Assembly (NCBI RefSeq): GCF_008933955.1
Contig: NZ_WBXO01000009.1
Span: forward strand, 1-64,000
Direction: 5' to 3'
Length of the DNA: 64,000 nucleotides
Origin: Heliorestis acidaminivorans
GTDB lineage: Bacteria; Bacillota; Desulfitobacteriia; Heliobacteriales; Heliobacteriaceae
Position numbers and translations under genes: made by a program. The notes beneath the pieces are model-generated. The model was not told the origin of the DNA, searched no databases, and saw only the letters and a list, made by a program, of their open reading frames with translations. This document shows, in pieces, positions 52,505 to 61,160 of this stretch (within the stretch, counting starts at the first letter, position 1; the number at the start of each line of letters is the position of its first letter).

Positions 52505-52551
52505 TGAAAATAAGTATCAACTACATAATCAATTGTATTAATATTTGCCAA
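52505..52551 (-). promoter_or_regulatory. Promoter and Fur box of the ATPase operon
   Basis: On the minus strand TTGGCA (RC of 52546-52551) lies 18 bp from TATGTA (RC of 52522-52527). Right after it the palindrome at 52505-52519 (plus-strand TGAAAATAAGTATCA) matches the Fur 7-1-7 consensus at 12 of 14 positions and differs from the feoAB box only at the central base. The -10 is weak, but the Fur box is convincing. Confidence 0.72.
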
Positions 52552-52627
52552 AAAAGTAAAGCAAAAAGATACACAATTCGACAGGAGCTTTAGTGGAAAA
52601 AAGATATGCTAAAAGTTTTTTTTTAGA

Positions 52628-52675
52628 TTGACAGATCTTATCTAATCTCATATCATGATATTGAAAATCGTTTTC
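52628..52675 (+). promoter_or_regulatory. Promoter and Fur-box-like site of the 247-residue protein gene
   Basis: TTGACA (52628-52633) and TATCAT (52651-52656) are 17 bp apart. Directly after, 52657-52675 (GATATTGAAAATCGTTTTC) matches 15 of 19 positions of the Fur consensus. The layout (promoter, then box at the transcript start) is the same as for feoAB and the 79-residue gene. Confidence 0.7.
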
Positions 52676-52691
52676 TAGTGAGGTGGCTTTA

Positions 52692-53426
52692 ATGGCATCC
52701 TTAGTATCTTCCCGTTTAAGTGAAAAGAGCTTGGTAGAGAGCCAACACAAAGCACACCAACAAGAGACACAACAAAAAGCTGTAGAAGCAAAAGCCAAGT
52801 TACTTCTTCAGCAAGGCAAATCTATCATTAAGGTCCATTGCCATAACTTCGAAGAGCAATGGCGTCAGAAAATGAATCAGGAAATTGATAATGTAACTGA
52901 ACAAGCTTATACTTTGTTAAAATATAAGGAATCTGATTTTCTTCCTACTGGTAATGATTTACAAAAATTATTAGAAGATATTCGCTTTGACTTAAATAGG
53001 ATTCATTCAGAAAAGTTCGGAGAAAAACTTTCTTTACCAACTTACCTCCCTTATCCGTCAACAATTCAACAAGGAGTAAGGGAGCAGAAAGCGACCTTAC
53101 TCTTAACGGGCTTTGCAGAAAAGCAATACAATCAACTATGGAATCATACTTTGCAGTTAGCCGTCCCTTCATCAATACCTAAGTGGGGAAAAAGCTTACT
53201 ACAACAAGGCATGTCTTCCTTAGGTATCGGTTCTTTACTATTGAGTGTTAATGAATGCACTTATGAACAAGAAAAAAAACGTTACCGTCAACAGATTATT
53301 ACTCGCTTTGACGGATTGCTTTGCCGTTGGCGACATTACTTGTTAGAGCAATGGCAGGAGCAATTTCAAAGAGCTTTGTACTCTTGGTATGATCAACAAG
53401 TTGCCTCTCTCGAAAAACAGAAGTAA
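52692..53426 (+). CDS. 244-residue helical protein of unknown family, divergent from the ATPase operon
   Basis: I prefer ATG 52692 (after GAGGTGGC) to the in-frame GTG 52683. The protein is nearly all helix. An N-terminal coiled coil (SQHKAHQQETQQKAVEAKAK) precedes a middle helical region with KYKESDFLPTGNDLQKLLED. A short glycine-rich hydrophobic patch (QGMSSLGIGSLLLSV) and a C-terminal helix rich in Trp, Gln and Arg (CRWRHYLLEQWQEQF) follow. No catalytic motif is visible. The shape vaguely recalls the stalk of dynamin-like membrane-remodelling proteins without the GTPase. It shares a Fur-type control region with the ATPase operon. Confidence 0.65.
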   Translation: MASLVSSRLSEKSLVESQHKAHQQETQQKAVEAKAKLLLQQGKSIIKVHCHNFEEQWRQKMNQEIDNVTEQAYTLLKYKESDFLPTGNDLQKLLEDIRFDLNRIHSEKFGEKLSLPTYLPYPSTIQQGVREQKATLLLTGFAEKQYNQLWNHTLQLAVPSSIPKWGKSLLQQGMSSLGIGSLLLSVNECTYEQEKKRYRQQIITRFDGLLCRWRHYLLEQWQEQFQRALYSWYDQQVASLEKQK

Positions 53427-53469
53427 GCAATAGGACTAATCAGTAAATATATTATATAAGAGAATGAAT

Positions 53470-53505
53470 AAAGGCCATGACAGTATTACTTACTGTGTGG
53501 CCTTT
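53470..53505. terminator. Bidirectional terminator
   Basis: AAAGGCCA pairs with TGGCCTTT, and an inner ACAGTA pairs with TACTGT (53470-53505). T-rich sequence follows, between the 247-residue gene and the converging ybjQ-like gene. Confidence 0.82.
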
Positions 53506-53572
53506 ATCGTTTTTCCTAGATGTATTAAGTTAATAAATGTGAAGCTATAGAGTTATTTAATTTTCACCTTTA

Positions 53573-53890
53573 TTACTGACTAGTTTTCACAGCTGTACCA
53601 AAGACGAGAACTTCAGCAGCTCCTTGCATAATCGACGATGTAGAGAATCGTACATTAACAACAGCATCAGCGCCAAGCATTCTTGCTTCTTCGAGCATCG
53701 CTTCTATGGCTAAGTTTCGTGCTTCATTTACCATTTTGCCATACTCCTTCATTTCACCGCCTACTAATTGGCGTAGCCCTGAAACTATGTCACTACCGAT
53801 ATGCTTGGCTCGAATACTACTTCCTCTAACTAGGCCTAAGGTTTGAACGATTTTTCGGTCGGCAATCGTTTCCGTATTAGTAATTAACAT
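53573..53890 (-). CDS. YbjQ/UPF0145 family protein
   Basis: This 106-residue protein starts at ATG 53890, preceded by AAGGAGGTG (RC of 53898-53906); the longer frame to 53974 has no ribosome site. Conserved features are VQTLGLVRGSSIRAKHIG, MVNEARNLAIEAMLEEARML and ADAVVNVRFSTSSIMQGAAE. Members form pentameric rings and are often called heavy-metal-binding, but the function is unsettled. It lies next to the iron island but has its own signals. Confidence 0.88.
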   Translation of the reverse strand: MLITNTETIADRKIVQTLGLVRGSSIRAKHIGSDIVSGLRQLVGGEMKEYGKMVNEARNLAIEAMLEEARMLGADAVVNVRFSTSSIMQGAAEVLVFGTAVKTSQ

Positions 53891-54236
53891 AGAAAAACAC
53901 CTCCTTATCTTGAATCTATAGTGTTTTTTCTGCACAGATAATCTATTCCCTTGCTTTTTAGCTAAAAAAACCAATAAATCTCTTTATAGAGAGTAGAGTT
54001 AGGATGAGAAGCCTATCTTGTAACTCAAGAGCAGGCTTTTTGCTATTTCTGGGAATGAAAAAACCTTGTACCGCACTAGCACATGAATGTAAAATAATTG
54101 TATGAAAAAGAGAGTATTGCATAGTACTTATACATTTAATGTTTAGTCCCTTTTCTTAGGCGATGTTATAAAGAGGCCAGTTATCAAATAATAAATTTAC
54201 AAGCAAAGTCGTCCCTTAAGAAAGTAGGTGAATTCA
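53891..54236. other. Intergenic region before the ABC exporter operon
   Basis: About 345 bases without a gene. It contains a hairpin at 54009-54040 (AGCCT...CTTG with CAAG...AGGCT, then T5), probably a terminator-like element. A possible promoter TTGTAC (54066-54071) with TAAAAT (54090-54095) at 18 bp faces the ABC operon. No regulator palindrome was recognised. Confidence 0.4.
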
Positions 54237-54941
54237 ATGGATCCTATCTTTCGCACTGAAAAATTAAGCAGGCTTTATCAAATGGGTGAAGTCACCGTTC
54301 CTGCGCTAGTAGATGCTACTTTCGAGATAAACCTAGGGGAACTTGTGGTCATTCTCGGTCCTTCTGGTTCTGGCAAAAGCACCCTCCTAAACCTTTTAGG
54401 TGGCCTTGATTCAGCTACTTCAGGTCACTGTTATTATCGAGGACAAGATCTATCTTCTTTTAATGAAAAAGCTTTGACTAATTATCGTCGCAATGCTGTG
54501 GGTTTTATTTTTCAATTTTACAATCTTTTGCCGGCCCTTACGGTTCGTGAAAACGTAGAAATGGGAGCTACCTTAGTTAAAACCCCCTTAGATATAGATG
54601 AAGTATTAGAACATGTAGGACTAGCAGAGCGAGCTAGTCACTTCCCAGCGCAATTATCAGGAGGAGAGCAACAGCGCGTTGCTATAGCAAGAGCGGCCGC
54701 CAAAAATCCTGATGTGTTACTTTGTGATGAGCCAACAGGCGCTCTCGACCTTTCTATTGGCCGCAAAGTTCTAGATTTTCTACAAAAGTTTAACCAAGAG
54801 CAAGGCAAAACAGTTTTTATCATTACTCACAACGGTGCAATTGCTCAGATGGCTCACCGTGTGCTGGTCATGGGCAGTGGGCGCATTGTGGAAAACAGGA
54901 TTAACGCCCAGCCTTGTGCGGCTGAGGAGGTGACCTGGTGA
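54237..54941 (+). CDS. ABC exporter ATP-binding protein (MacB/LolD type)
   Basis: This ATPase of about 234 residues has Walker A GPSGSGKSTLLN, Q-loop FQFYNLLP, signature LSGGEQQRVAIARA, Walker B VLLCDEPTGALD and the switch His in IITHNGA. The type energises FtsX-like permeases that export lipoproteins, peptides or antibiotics. ATG 54237 follows AAAGTAGGTGA; an in-frame GTG 54228 is less likely. The stop overlaps the permease start (GTGA). Confidence 0.93.
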   Translation: MDPIFRTEKLSRLYQMGEVTVPALVDATFEINLGELVVILGPSGSGKSTLLNLLGGLDSATSGHCYYRGQDLSSFNEKALTNYRRNAVGFIFQFYNLLPALTVRENVEMGATLVKTPLDIDEVLEHVGLAERASHFPAQLSGGEQQRVAIARAAAKNPDVLLCDEPTGALDLSIGRKVLDFLQKFNQEQGKTVFIITHNGAIAQMAHRVLVMGSGRIVENRINAQPCAAEEVTW

Positions 54942-57292
54942 TACTATGGCGCAAGCTTTGGCGCGAAGTACAAGGGCGCAAAGGAACTTTAATTGCCGCC
55001 TCCTTAGTCATGACTGTTGGTGTCATGATTTTTATTGCTTTTTTCTCAACGAGTCGCAACCTTTACCAAGCCAAAGAGTCCTACTATGAAGAGCTCCAAT
55101 TTGCTCACATCTTTGCCCAGGTACGGCAAATTCCAGAAACAGAACTTGAATACCTGCAGGGCTTACCGGGTCTAGAAGCTTTAGAAGGTCGCATAGTTCA
55201 AGATCTTTCTTTGCAAGACGGTAAGACTTTACGTCTCATATCTTTACCTGAAGATAGAACTAGTCAGGTTAACGACATACGTTTTGTAGAAGGTAGTCGT
55301 TCAGAGAATGCTCTCGCCAATCTTGTTCTTGATCCGGCTTTTGCAACAGCTAATGCTTTGCAAGTTGGTGATTTTGTAGAGTTGCTAGTCAAGGGACGCT
55401 TAGTAAGCCTTGAGATAACAGGCCTGGCTATTAGCGCTGAATATATCTATACCTTGCGAGACGGTGCTGAAATGGCACCTGATCCGGAAGGCTTTGGTAT
55501 TGCTTACATAACTCATGAACGAGCTCAGGAGCTATTTGATTTACAAGGCCTCTATAATGAAATAGTTTTTCGAAGTTCTAGCTCCGATAGTGCGTCTATC
55601 ATGGCATTAAAGGATCTGCTAGAAGAAGAATTAAAACCTTACGGGCTTATATCGATTTATGATCGAGAAAAGCAGATTAGCCATGCTGTCTTAATGCAGG
55701 AGATCGAAGGTCTGGAAATAATGGCCTCTTACATGGCTGTTGTATTTTTGCTTTTATCTAGTTTCATGCTCTTTAACTTACTTCATCGCTTAGTAAAAAG
55801 TCAGAGAAAGCAGATTGGAACTTTACTAGCTTTTGGTTATCATCCTCGGCAAATTTTATTACATTTCATGGTCTGGGGTTTAGGTGTTGCTTTTCTTGGT
55901 TGGCTTTTTGGCGTCTTACTTGGAACAACAGTAGCTAATGGCCTTACAGAATACTTGGTTACTTACTTTAAGTTACCTGATGTATTCATCGGCTTTGATG
56001 GTCAGCGCATGGCCATAGCCTTTTTCTTAGCCGCTTTGGGAGGTGCTTTAGCTGGTTACTTAGGAGCTAGAAGTGTTTTGCGCCTAGAGCCTGCTGAAGC
56101 TATGCGCGCTGAAGCACCACAAAGTGGAAAAGCCTGGCCGCTTCATCGACTTCCTTTTTGGCCTCTCTTGCCTTTTACTAGTAAACTGATTTTGCGTAAC
56201 TTACTGCGCAATCCAGGACGCTCTCTTTTAACTTTTGTAGGCTTGCTAATTGCATATATTCTAACTGTTACTGGTATGGCCTTAGATGATTCAGTAAATT
56301 ACATGTTCGAGGACTACTATGTAGAGAGTCAGCCTTTTGATTATCAAGTCTATTTAGCACAGCCTTTACCGGCTGATGATGTAATAAGTGAGATCGAAGC
56401 TTGGCCAGAAGTTCACTTTGCTGAAGGGCACTTGATTATTCCGGCACGATTAAAAAGTAGAGGAGCTAGTGAAGAAGTAGCTCTCCTTGGTATAGAAGAA
56501 GAGGGGCGACTCTATCGATTGCTTGATAAGGAGGGGGCTGATCAAGTCCTCTATGCAGAAGGTCTTACCTTATCGGAGCGATTAGCAGAACAACTTAATG
56601 TAAAAGCCGGTGACACAGTTCAGGTAGAATTTTTACTAGGTGAACCTTTGGAAGAACTTTGGACTATTGCTCAAGTAATACCCCAATATATTGGTTATAA
56701 TGCCTTTTTGCCAAGACAAGTAGCTAGTAAGGTCATAGGAGAAAGAGATGTTACTACTTCTCTCTTGCTCAAAGTAGAACCGACCCTACAGGAATCGCTA
56801 GAAGAAAAATTGCAAGAAGCTGATGGAATTAATACTTACCTCAGTCAGATCAGACTGCAAAACAACTTAGCTGAATTGATGGAAACGATGATCTACACAT
56901 CTATCGTAATTGTTACTTTTGCTATGATCTCAGGAGTGACAAGCCTTTATGCTGTCACATCCTTAAACTTAGAAGAACGGCGCAGTGAATTAGCAACCTT
57001 AAAAGTGCTCGGCTTTTCCAAAGGTCAGATGCTAGCCATGATTGCAGGAGAAAATGGATTATTGGCCCTAGGCGCTGTTCTTGCAGGCATTCCCTTGAGT
57101 ACAGCCTTAGTTGCGGCCTTGCTTAAAGCAACATCAACTGATTTTTATGAAGTGCCACTGTATTATTCCGTTGATGTCTTTCTCTGGGCCGGCTTGGCTA
57201 TAGTTAGCTTTGTATTACTAGCTCACTTATTGCTTTATCGCAAACTAGTTCATTTTGATATGGTTGAAGTTTTCAAGGAAAGGGAGGGTTAG
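54938..57292 (+). CDS. ABC exporter permease, duplicated FtsX type
   Basis: This 784-residue permease has two FtsX-like units: an N-terminal helix (TLIAASLVMTVGVMIFIAFF), a large extracytoplasmic MacB-like domain, three helices (about 265-390), then a second copy with its own periplasmic domain and three C-terminal helices ending DMVEVFKEREG. The architecture suits MacB/DevC-type mechanotransmission exporters. It overlaps the ATPase gene and the adaptor gene, so the three are made as one unit. Confidence 0.92.
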   Translation: MILWRKLWREVQGRKGTLIAASLVMTVGVMIFIAFFSTSRNLYQAKESYYEELQFAHIFAQVRQIPETELEYLQGLPGLEALEGRIVQDLSLQDGKTLRLISLPEDRTSQVNDIRFVEGSRSENALANLVLDPAFATANALQVGDFVELLVKGRLVSLEITGLAISAEYIYTLRDGAEMAPDPEGFGIAYITHERAQELFDLQGLYNEIVFRSSSSDSASIMALKDLLEEELKPYGLISIYDREKQISHAVLMQEIEGLEIMASYMAVVFLLLSSFMLFNLLHRLVKSQRKQIGTLLAFGYHPRQILLHFMVWGLGVAFLGWLFGVLLGTTVANGLTEYLVTYFKLPDVFIGFDGQRMAIAFFLAALGGALAGYLGARSVLRLEPAEAMRAEAPQSGKAWPLHRLPFWPLLPFTSKLILRNLLRNPGRSLLTFVGLLIAYILTVTGMALDDSVNYMFEDYYVESQPFDYQVYLAQPLPADDVISEIEAWPEVHFAEGHLIIPARLKSRGASEEVALLGIEEEGRLYRLLDKEGADQVLYAEGLTLSERLAEQLNVKAGDTVQVEFLLGEPLEELWTIAQVIPQYIGYNAFLPRQVASKVIGERDVTTSLLLKVEPTLQESLEEKLQEADGINTYLSQIRLQNNLAELMETMIYTSIVIVTFAMISGVTSLYAVTSLNLEERRSELATLKVLGFSKGQMLAMIAGENGLLALGAVLAGIPLSTALVAALLKATSTDFYEVPLYYSVDVFLWAGLAIVSFVLLAHLLLYRKLVHFDMVEVFKEREG

Positions 57293-57297
57293 TGGTA

Positions 57298-58530
57298 ATG
57301 ATTAAGAAAAAATGGCTTCTCTGGTCACTACCAGTGCTATTAATTATCTTGTTGCTTTTCTATTGGGCTACCACAACAGCTAATGGTAATATCGAAGTTC
57401 AGAAGCCTCAAGTTGGAAGTCTAGAAGTGCAATGGAAAGAGCGAGGTTACCTAGTAGCTCAAGAAGAACAGGTTCTTTATCCTCCAGTAGCAACTAAAGT
57501 TTTGGAAGTAGCCAAAAAAAGTGGTGATGTGGTAGCCAAAGGAGACTTTCTTTTGCGCCTTGATAACCGCCCTTTACAAGAGCGGCTAGCTCAGCTTGAA
57601 GCACAGCGAGAATTGATTATGGCTGAAGTGAATCAGGAAGCGAAAGTCTGGCAAGTTGCCATCGTGGCAGAAGAAATAGAACAAAGCAGGCTAAAACTTG
57701 CAGAACTAGCTACAGAGCGTGAACGAGTTGAACAGCTAGTCTCAGCAGGCGCTGTACCTCCTGTAGAATTAGAAAAAATTGAAAATAGAATAGCTTTAGA
57801 ACAAAGCCGCCTTGCTCAAGCAGAAGCGCAGTATGAGCAGGCACAGGTACTGCGTGATCAAGGTGACTGGACTGAACGATTACGAGCAATAGAAGCAGAG
57901 AAAGCAGGCTTAATTGGAGATTTAGCGACTCTTGAGATTCGAGCACCCTTTTCAGGCACTATTAGTGAAATGAACCTTTATCGTGGCCAACTAGTAGACC
58001 CTTCTAGACCCTTATTGAACCTGACAGGCAAGAAAGATCTGGAGATACAAGTAGATGTGCTACATGAAGAAGTGAACAAAGTTCATAAAGGGCAAGAAGT
58101 AGTAGTAAGTCATCGGGGCACAGGCAAAAGTGTACAGGCTAAAGTAGACAGAATTGGAACTAGAGCAGAAGCAAAAATCTCACCTTTAGGATTAGAACAA
58201 CGTCGCGTACCTGTCTACATAACTGTCGACCCCATACCAGAACAATGGCTTGAAGGCTTTCCCATCGATGTTACTTTCTCTTGGACTACTGAAGAAAGTT
58301 TGCTTATTCCACGCAGTGCTCTTTTAGCAACTGCCGAAGGGACTTTTCTTTATCTCATGGAAAATGAAGAAGTGAAGCAAGCGCCTGTTAGCATTGGCAT
58401 TATAGCTAATGAGAAAGTACAAGTCTTAGCAGGACTACAAGGTGATGAGGAGATAATACTTTCCCCAGAAAATGTTAAGGTGGGCCAAAAAATAAAAGCT
58501 ACTCAGCTCTCTTTCACTTCCTCTGAATAA
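57298..58530 (+). CDS. Membrane-fusion adaptor of the ABC exporter (MacA/HlyD type)
   Basis: About 410 residues with an N-terminal membrane anchor (LLWSLPVLLIILLLFYW). A biotinyl-lipoyl half, a long coiled-coil hairpin (about 95-200, with QLEAQRELIMAEVNQEAK and LEQSRLAQAEAQYEQAQ), the second lipoyl half (IRAPFSGTISEMNLYRGQ) and beta-barrel domains follow. It completes the tripartite MacAB-like system; in a Gram-positive cell no TolC partner is needed. ATG 57298 and GTG 57292 are both possible starts. Confidence 0.9.
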   Translation: MIKKKWLLWSLPVLLIILLLFYWATTTANGNIEVQKPQVGSLEVQWKERGYLVAQEEQVLYPPVATKVLEVAKKSGDVVAKGDFLLRLDNRPLQERLAQLEAQRELIMAEVNQEAKVWQVAIVAEEIEQSRLKLAELATERERVEQLVSAGAVPPVELEKIENRIALEQSRLAQAEAQYEQAQVLRDQGDWTERLRAIEAEKAGLIGDLATLEIRAPFSGTISEMNLYRGQLVDPSRPLLNLTGKKDLEIQVDVLHEEVNKVHKGQEVVVSHRGTGKSVQAKVDRIGTRAEAKISPLGLEQRRVPVYITVDPIPEQWLEGFPIDVTFSWTTEESLLIPRSALLATAEGTFLYLMENEEVKQAPVSIGIIANEKVQVLAGLQGDEEIILSPENVKVGQKIKATQLSFTSSE

Positions 58531-58603
58531 GTTGTATACTAATATGATGTGATGTTAGTCAGATTGGTCTATTCTTAAGAATTAGCCTGGAGGAAGAAAT
58601 ATA

Positions 58604-60205
58604 ATGACAACTGCTGAAATGTCAACGTTAGCCCAAGAAGTCAATCGTCGTCGTACTTTTGCTATCATCTCTCACCCTGATGCAGGGAAAACGACTTTAA
58701 CAGAAAAGTTACTGCTTTACGGAGGTGCTATCCGCTTAGCAGGTTCCGTAAAAGCAAGAAAATCTCAAAAGCATGCCCTCTCAGACTGGATGGAGATTGA
58801 AAAGCAAAGAGGCATCTCTGTAACCTCCAGTGTGTTGCAATTTGACTATGATGGCTTCCGTGTTAATATCCTTGATACACCAGGTCACCAGGACTTCAGT
58901 GAAGATACTTATCGTACTTTAATGGCAACAGATAGCGCCGTAATGGTTATTGACGTTGCCAAAGGCGTAGAAGACCAGACGAAAAAGCTTTTCCGCGTCT
59001 GTAAACAGCGAGGAATTCCTATCTTTACTTTCGTTAATAAGCTTGATCGCTTTGGCAAAAGTCCCTTTGACTTAATGGAAGAGATCGAGAATGTTCTTGG
59101 CATCAGGGCTTATCCAATGAACTGGCCTATAGGAAATGATGGCAATTACGTTGGTGTCTACAATCGAAAGTTAGCCCAAGTAGAACTTTTTGATACAGAA
59201 GGTGCTCATGGGCAGAAGATTATTCCATCACAAGTAGGCTCTGTTGATGATCCTGCTTTTGCAGAGCTTTTGGGAGAAGAAGCTTACAAAGCTTTACAAG
59301 AAGACATTGAGTTACTTGATCTAGCTGGTGATGTTTTTGATGAAGAGAAAGTAGCGGCTGGTGAATTAACGCCAATGTTTTTTGGTAGTGCTATTAGCAA
59401 CTTTGGTGTACGTCCTTTTCTTGAAGAATTCTTGCAACTAGCGCCGCCGCCCCTGTCCCGTAAAGGTGTCGAAAATGCTGTAGAACCTCATGACGAGCGT
59501 TTTTCAGCTTTCGTCTTTAAGATTCAAGCGAACATGAACCCCACCCATCGGGATCGTATCGCATTTATTCGCATTTGTTCTGGCAAGTTCACCAAAGGGA
59601 TGGCTGTTAAGCATTTAAGCACAGGAAAGACGATCAAGCTTGCTCAGCCAACGCAATTTATGGCTCAGGAGCGGACGATCATAGACGAAGCCTATTCTGG
59701 CGATATTATCGGTCTTTTTGATCCCGGTGTCTTCGGTATTGGCGATAGTCTTTGTCAAGATGGTCTGACCTTCCAATTCGAAGATTTTCCTGTCTTCCCA
59801 CCAGAACTTTTTGCACGCGTTCAAGCCAAAGATACTATGAAGCGCAAGCAATTTAACAAAGGTATGACTCAGCTCACTCAAGAAGGAGCTGTACAAGTCT
59901 TTCGTCAACCTGAGATGGCCATTGAGTCTTACATTGTAGGAGCAGTAGGTTTGCTTCAGTTTGAAGTACTAGAGTATCGCTTGAAAAACGAATATGGTGT
60001 AGATATTGAAATGAACCATCTTGGATATAGCACTGCTCGCTGGATCGATGAAGGAGATCTTAAGAAAAGTATTAAAGGCATCGATAGTGCTATGATCGTA
60101 AGAGATATAAAAGATCGCCCCGTAATTCTTTTCCGTAACGAATGGTCCTTCAACTGGGCCAAAGAGCAGAATCCGTCGGTGAATTTTATGATCGTGCCTA
60201 AGTAG
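58604..60205 (+). CDS. prfC: Peptide chain release factor 3
   Basis: This 533-residue translational GTPase recycles RF1/RF2 from the ribosome. G1 is SHPDAGKTTLTEK, the RF3-specific stretch is VKARKSQKHALSDWMEIEKQ, G2/G3 are RGISVTSSV and DTPGHQDFSEDTY, and G4 is NKLDRFGK. Domains II and III follow, ending FRNEWSFNWAKEQNP. Length and motifs separate it from EF-G and Tet(M). GGAGGAAG precedes ATG 58604. The TVP38-like gene starts 12 bases later and may be co-transcribed. Confidence 0.96.
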   Translation: MTTAEMSTLAQEVNRRRTFAIISHPDAGKTTLTEKLLLYGGAIRLAGSVKARKSQKHALSDWMEIEKQRGISVTSSVLQFDYDGFRVNILDTPGHQDFSEDTYRTLMATDSAVMVIDVAKGVEDQTKKLFRVCKQRGIPIFTFVNKLDRFGKSPFDLMEEIENVLGIRAYPMNWPIGNDGNYVGVYNRKLAQVELFDTEGAHGQKIIPSQVGSVDDPAFAELLGEEAYKALQEDIELLDLAGDVFDEEKVAAGELTPMFFGSAISNFGVRPFLEEFLQLAPPPLSRKGVENAVEPHDERFSAFVFKIQANMNPTHRDRIAFIRICSGKFTKGMAVKHLSTGKTIKLAQPTQFMAQERTIIDEAYSGDIIGLFDPGVFGIGDSLCQDGLTFQFEDFPVFPPELFARVQAKDTMKRKQFNKGMTQLTQEGAVQVFRQPEMAIESYIVGAVGLLQFEVLEYRLKNEYGVDIEMNHLGYSTARWIDEGDLKKSIKGIDSAMIVRDIKDRPVILFRNEWSFNWAKEQNPSVNFMIVPK

Positions 60206-60217
60206 AGGAGGTCTGTC

Positions 60218-60922
60218 GTGCCAATCAAAAAACTTATCTATCTAGCTATTTTTCTTGGCACCGCCTTCTCAATCTGGCAAACAGAATGGGGAAAAACCTT
60301 TCTAACCATGTCGCTGACGACAGATATAGAAGCGCTTGCTACTTATCTTAATGAGCTAGGTTGGAAAGCCTGGTTAATTGCTATTTTTCTTTCAACGGTG
60401 CAAAACTTTATCGCCCTTATACCTAGTTTCTTTTTAATTGGTGCCTTTGTTCACGTTTTTGGTTGGCAAACTGGTCTGCTTATTGCTTGGATTGGTGAAA
60501 TAGTAGGTGCTGCTTTAGCTTTTGTATTTTTTCGCTACTATGGTCGTTCCTATATGGCAAGCTTGTTAAGTAGACATAAGAAGCTGAATCAATTTGATCA
60601 TTGGATTCGCGATAACGCTTTTTGGAGTATCTTACTCTTACGTTTAGCACCTTTTGTGCCTACTGGTGCTATCAATATAACAGCTTCTCTAAGCGGTGCT
60701 TCCTTTGTCGCTTTCATTGCCGCTACTGCGATAGGTAAAATTCCCATGGTGCTTTTTGATGGCTTGATCGGTCATGATATCTGGAACCCCCAGGAAAATG
60801 CTCTGCGCTTAGCTATTGTAACGGTTGTTATGATCGTCTTTGCTCTGCTAGTTCATCGATATCGAACCAAGTTCTATCAGGCAGAAGCAACATCTGCAGA
60901 GGAATCAAAAATGAACAGCTGA
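60218..60922 (+). CDS. TVP38/TMEM64 (SNARE-associated, DedA-like) membrane protein
   Basis: This 234-residue protein has about six hydrophobic segments and the VTT-domain motif, with WIGEIVGAALAFVFFRYYGR and LLRLAPFVPTGAINITASLS. Proteins of this group may flip phospholipids or undecaprenyl-type lipids. The GTG start at 60218 follows TAGAGGAGGTCT, a very strong ribosome site. It is followed by a terminator. Confidence 0.9.
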   Translation: MPIKKLIYLAIFLGTAFSIWQTEWGKTFLTMSLTTDIEALATYLNELGWKAWLIAIFLSTVQNFIALIPSFFLIGAFVHVFGWQTGLLIAWIGEIVGAALAFVFFRYYGRSYMASLLSRHKKLNQFDHWIRDNAFWSILLLRLAPFVPTGAINITASLSGASFVAFIAATAIGKIPMVLFDGLIGHDIWNPQENALRLAIVTVVMIVFALLVHRYRTKFYQAEATSAEESKMNS

Positions 60923-60953
60923 ACGATAAATAGTCCAGACACGCTTTGCTCAA

Positions 60954-60985
60954 TCGGTACTTGATCACAAGTACCGACTTTTTTT
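60954..60985 (+). terminator. Terminator after the prfC-TVP38 unit
   Basis: TCGGTACTTG (60954-60963) pairs perfectly with CAAGTACCGA (60968-60977), followed after one base by a T-run. Confidence 0.93.
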
Positions 60986-61160
60986 GGATATAAAGAATTT
61001 GGGGTTTTATTCAAATTAATTAGGTTAATTAGGTTAGCAAAAAGAAGTAAATTAGCAAGGAGAAATATTAAATAAGTCGAATATGTACGCTAAAGATCTA
61101 TGTTGCATAAACAGCTTTCTATAGAAGACTTGATTTTAATCAAAGATCGGAGTGGATAGA

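Noticed and set aside
61016-61033. Tandem copy of TTAATTAGG before the chemoreceptor gene
   Set aside because: Only two short AT-rich units; likely chance.
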